In this document: positions 5,304 to 5,674 of the stretch, piece by piece | Layout of the letters: each line of letters begins with the position of its first letter | Position numbering within the stretch: position 1 is the first letter of the stretch | Assembly: GCA_012513725.1 (NCBI GenBank) | Contig: JAAZBQ010000476.1 | Span: 1 to 5,674, forward strand | Direction: 5' to 3' | Length of the DNA stretch: 5,674 nt | Source: Chloroflexota bacterium | GTDB taxonomy: Bacteria; Chloroflexota; Anaerolineae; UBA1429 | Position numbers and translations under genes: made by a program | Notes under the pieces: model-generated | Database searches by the model: none | Seen by the model: only the letters and a program-made list of their open reading frames with translations | Told to the model about the DNA's origin: nothing

Positions 5304-5674
5304 CTACGCCGGAACCTCCTCGCGCACCCCGGCCATCAACAGCCCCAGCCGCTCGCGGGTGGCCTCCGCCGCCGGGAGCACCTGGATGATCTCGCCCTCG
5401 TACATCACCGCGATGCGGTCGGCGAGGGCCAGGATCTCGTCCAGCTCCGCCGACACCAGGAGCACCGCCACGCCGCGGTCGCGCTGCTCGACGATCTGCT
5501 GGTGGATGAACTCGATGGAGCCTACGTCGATGCCGCGGGTGGGCTGCGCGGCGATCAGCAGTCGGATCTCGCGCCCTAGTTCCCGCGCCACCACCAGTTT
5601 CTGCTGGTTGCCGCCGGAGAGGTCGCCCGCCGGAGTGGTGACGCCGGGAGTGCGGATGTCAAAGGCTTCCACCA
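5304..5674 (-). CDS. C-terminal part of an ABC transporter ATP-binding protein, NupO/YufO-type (partial)
   Basis: This is the second nucleotide-binding domain of a two-domain importer ATPase of the simple sugar/nucleoside class; the gene enters from the right edge, so the N-terminal domain and the Walker A motif of this domain lie outside. About 123 codons are visible. Counting from the GTG codon at 5672-5670, they show the signature L-S-G-G-N-Q-Q-K (18-25), Walker B with D-loop L-L-I-A-A-Q-P-T-R-G-I-D (38-49) and the switch region L-L-V-S-A-E-L-D-E-I-L-A-L-A-D-R-I (71-87). The S-I-E-F-I-H run and the terminal R-E-R-L-G-L-L-M-A-G style point to the nucleoside-type (BMP-linked) family rather than RbsA. 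Gln stands where the catalytic Glu is expected and S-A-E replaces the switch His, as I recall for this family's second domain. It probably pairs with permease and binding-protein genes beyond the edge, and it converges on the UroD-like gene with 3 bp between stops. Confidence 0.9.
   Translation of the reverse strand, partial: VEAFDIRTPGVTTPAGDLSGGNQQKLVVARELGREIRLLIAAQPTRGIDVGSIEFIHQQIVEQRDRGVAVLLVSAELDEILALADRIAVMYEGEIIQVLPAAEATRERLGLLMAGVREEVPA

Overview
The window is GC-rich, its coding regions strongly prefer G or C at third codon positions, and it looks like a piece of a bacterial chromosome. A Tat-type lipoprotein solute-binding protein with an Ala/Pro-rich linker, a sulfatase-like hydrolase, a UroD-like protein and a nucleoside/simple-sugar type ABC ATPase resemble gene content familiar from Chloroflexota (Anaerolineae/Caldilineae type). 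That assignment rests on protein style only, and no marker gene is present.

Layout, left to right. (1) At 1-68, minus strand, is the 5' end of a divergent gene with a very strong ribosome-binding site and a hydrophobic, lipoprotein-like N-terminus. (2) Positions 69-423 are a divergent control region. It holds two tandem 18-bp palindromes (105-140), a candidate minus-strand promoter (161-190), a consensus-like plus-strand promoter (216-245), an 11-bp direct repeat on both sides of that promoter, and a leader of about 170 nt. (3) At 424-2439 is a family 5 (peptide/nickel/oligosaccharide class) ABC solute-binding lipoprotein, closed by a strong hairpin terminator at 2458-2493. (4) At 2558-5300 is a likely three-gene operon: a cytoplasmic sulfatase-superfamily hydrolase with Thr where the catalytic Cys/Ser should be, an unrecognised 78-residue protein, and a UroD-like protein that is not HemE. 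(5) At 5304-5674, minus strand, is the C-terminal part of a two-domain ABC ATPase of the NupO/YufO type. It converges on the UroD-like gene with only 3 bp between the stop codons.

A reasonable but unproven reading is a small uptake-and-catabolism locus. The lipoprotein would capture an oligomeric or charged organic solute outside the cell, permeases encoded elsewhere would import it, and the leaderless hydrolase and UroD-like protein would process it in the cytoplasm. The least ordinary elements are the Thr-type active site of the hydrolase, the unrecognised small protein between two enzymes, and the tandem palindromes in the divergent control region. I see no CRISPR array, tRNA, rRNA, insertion sequence or phage gene.
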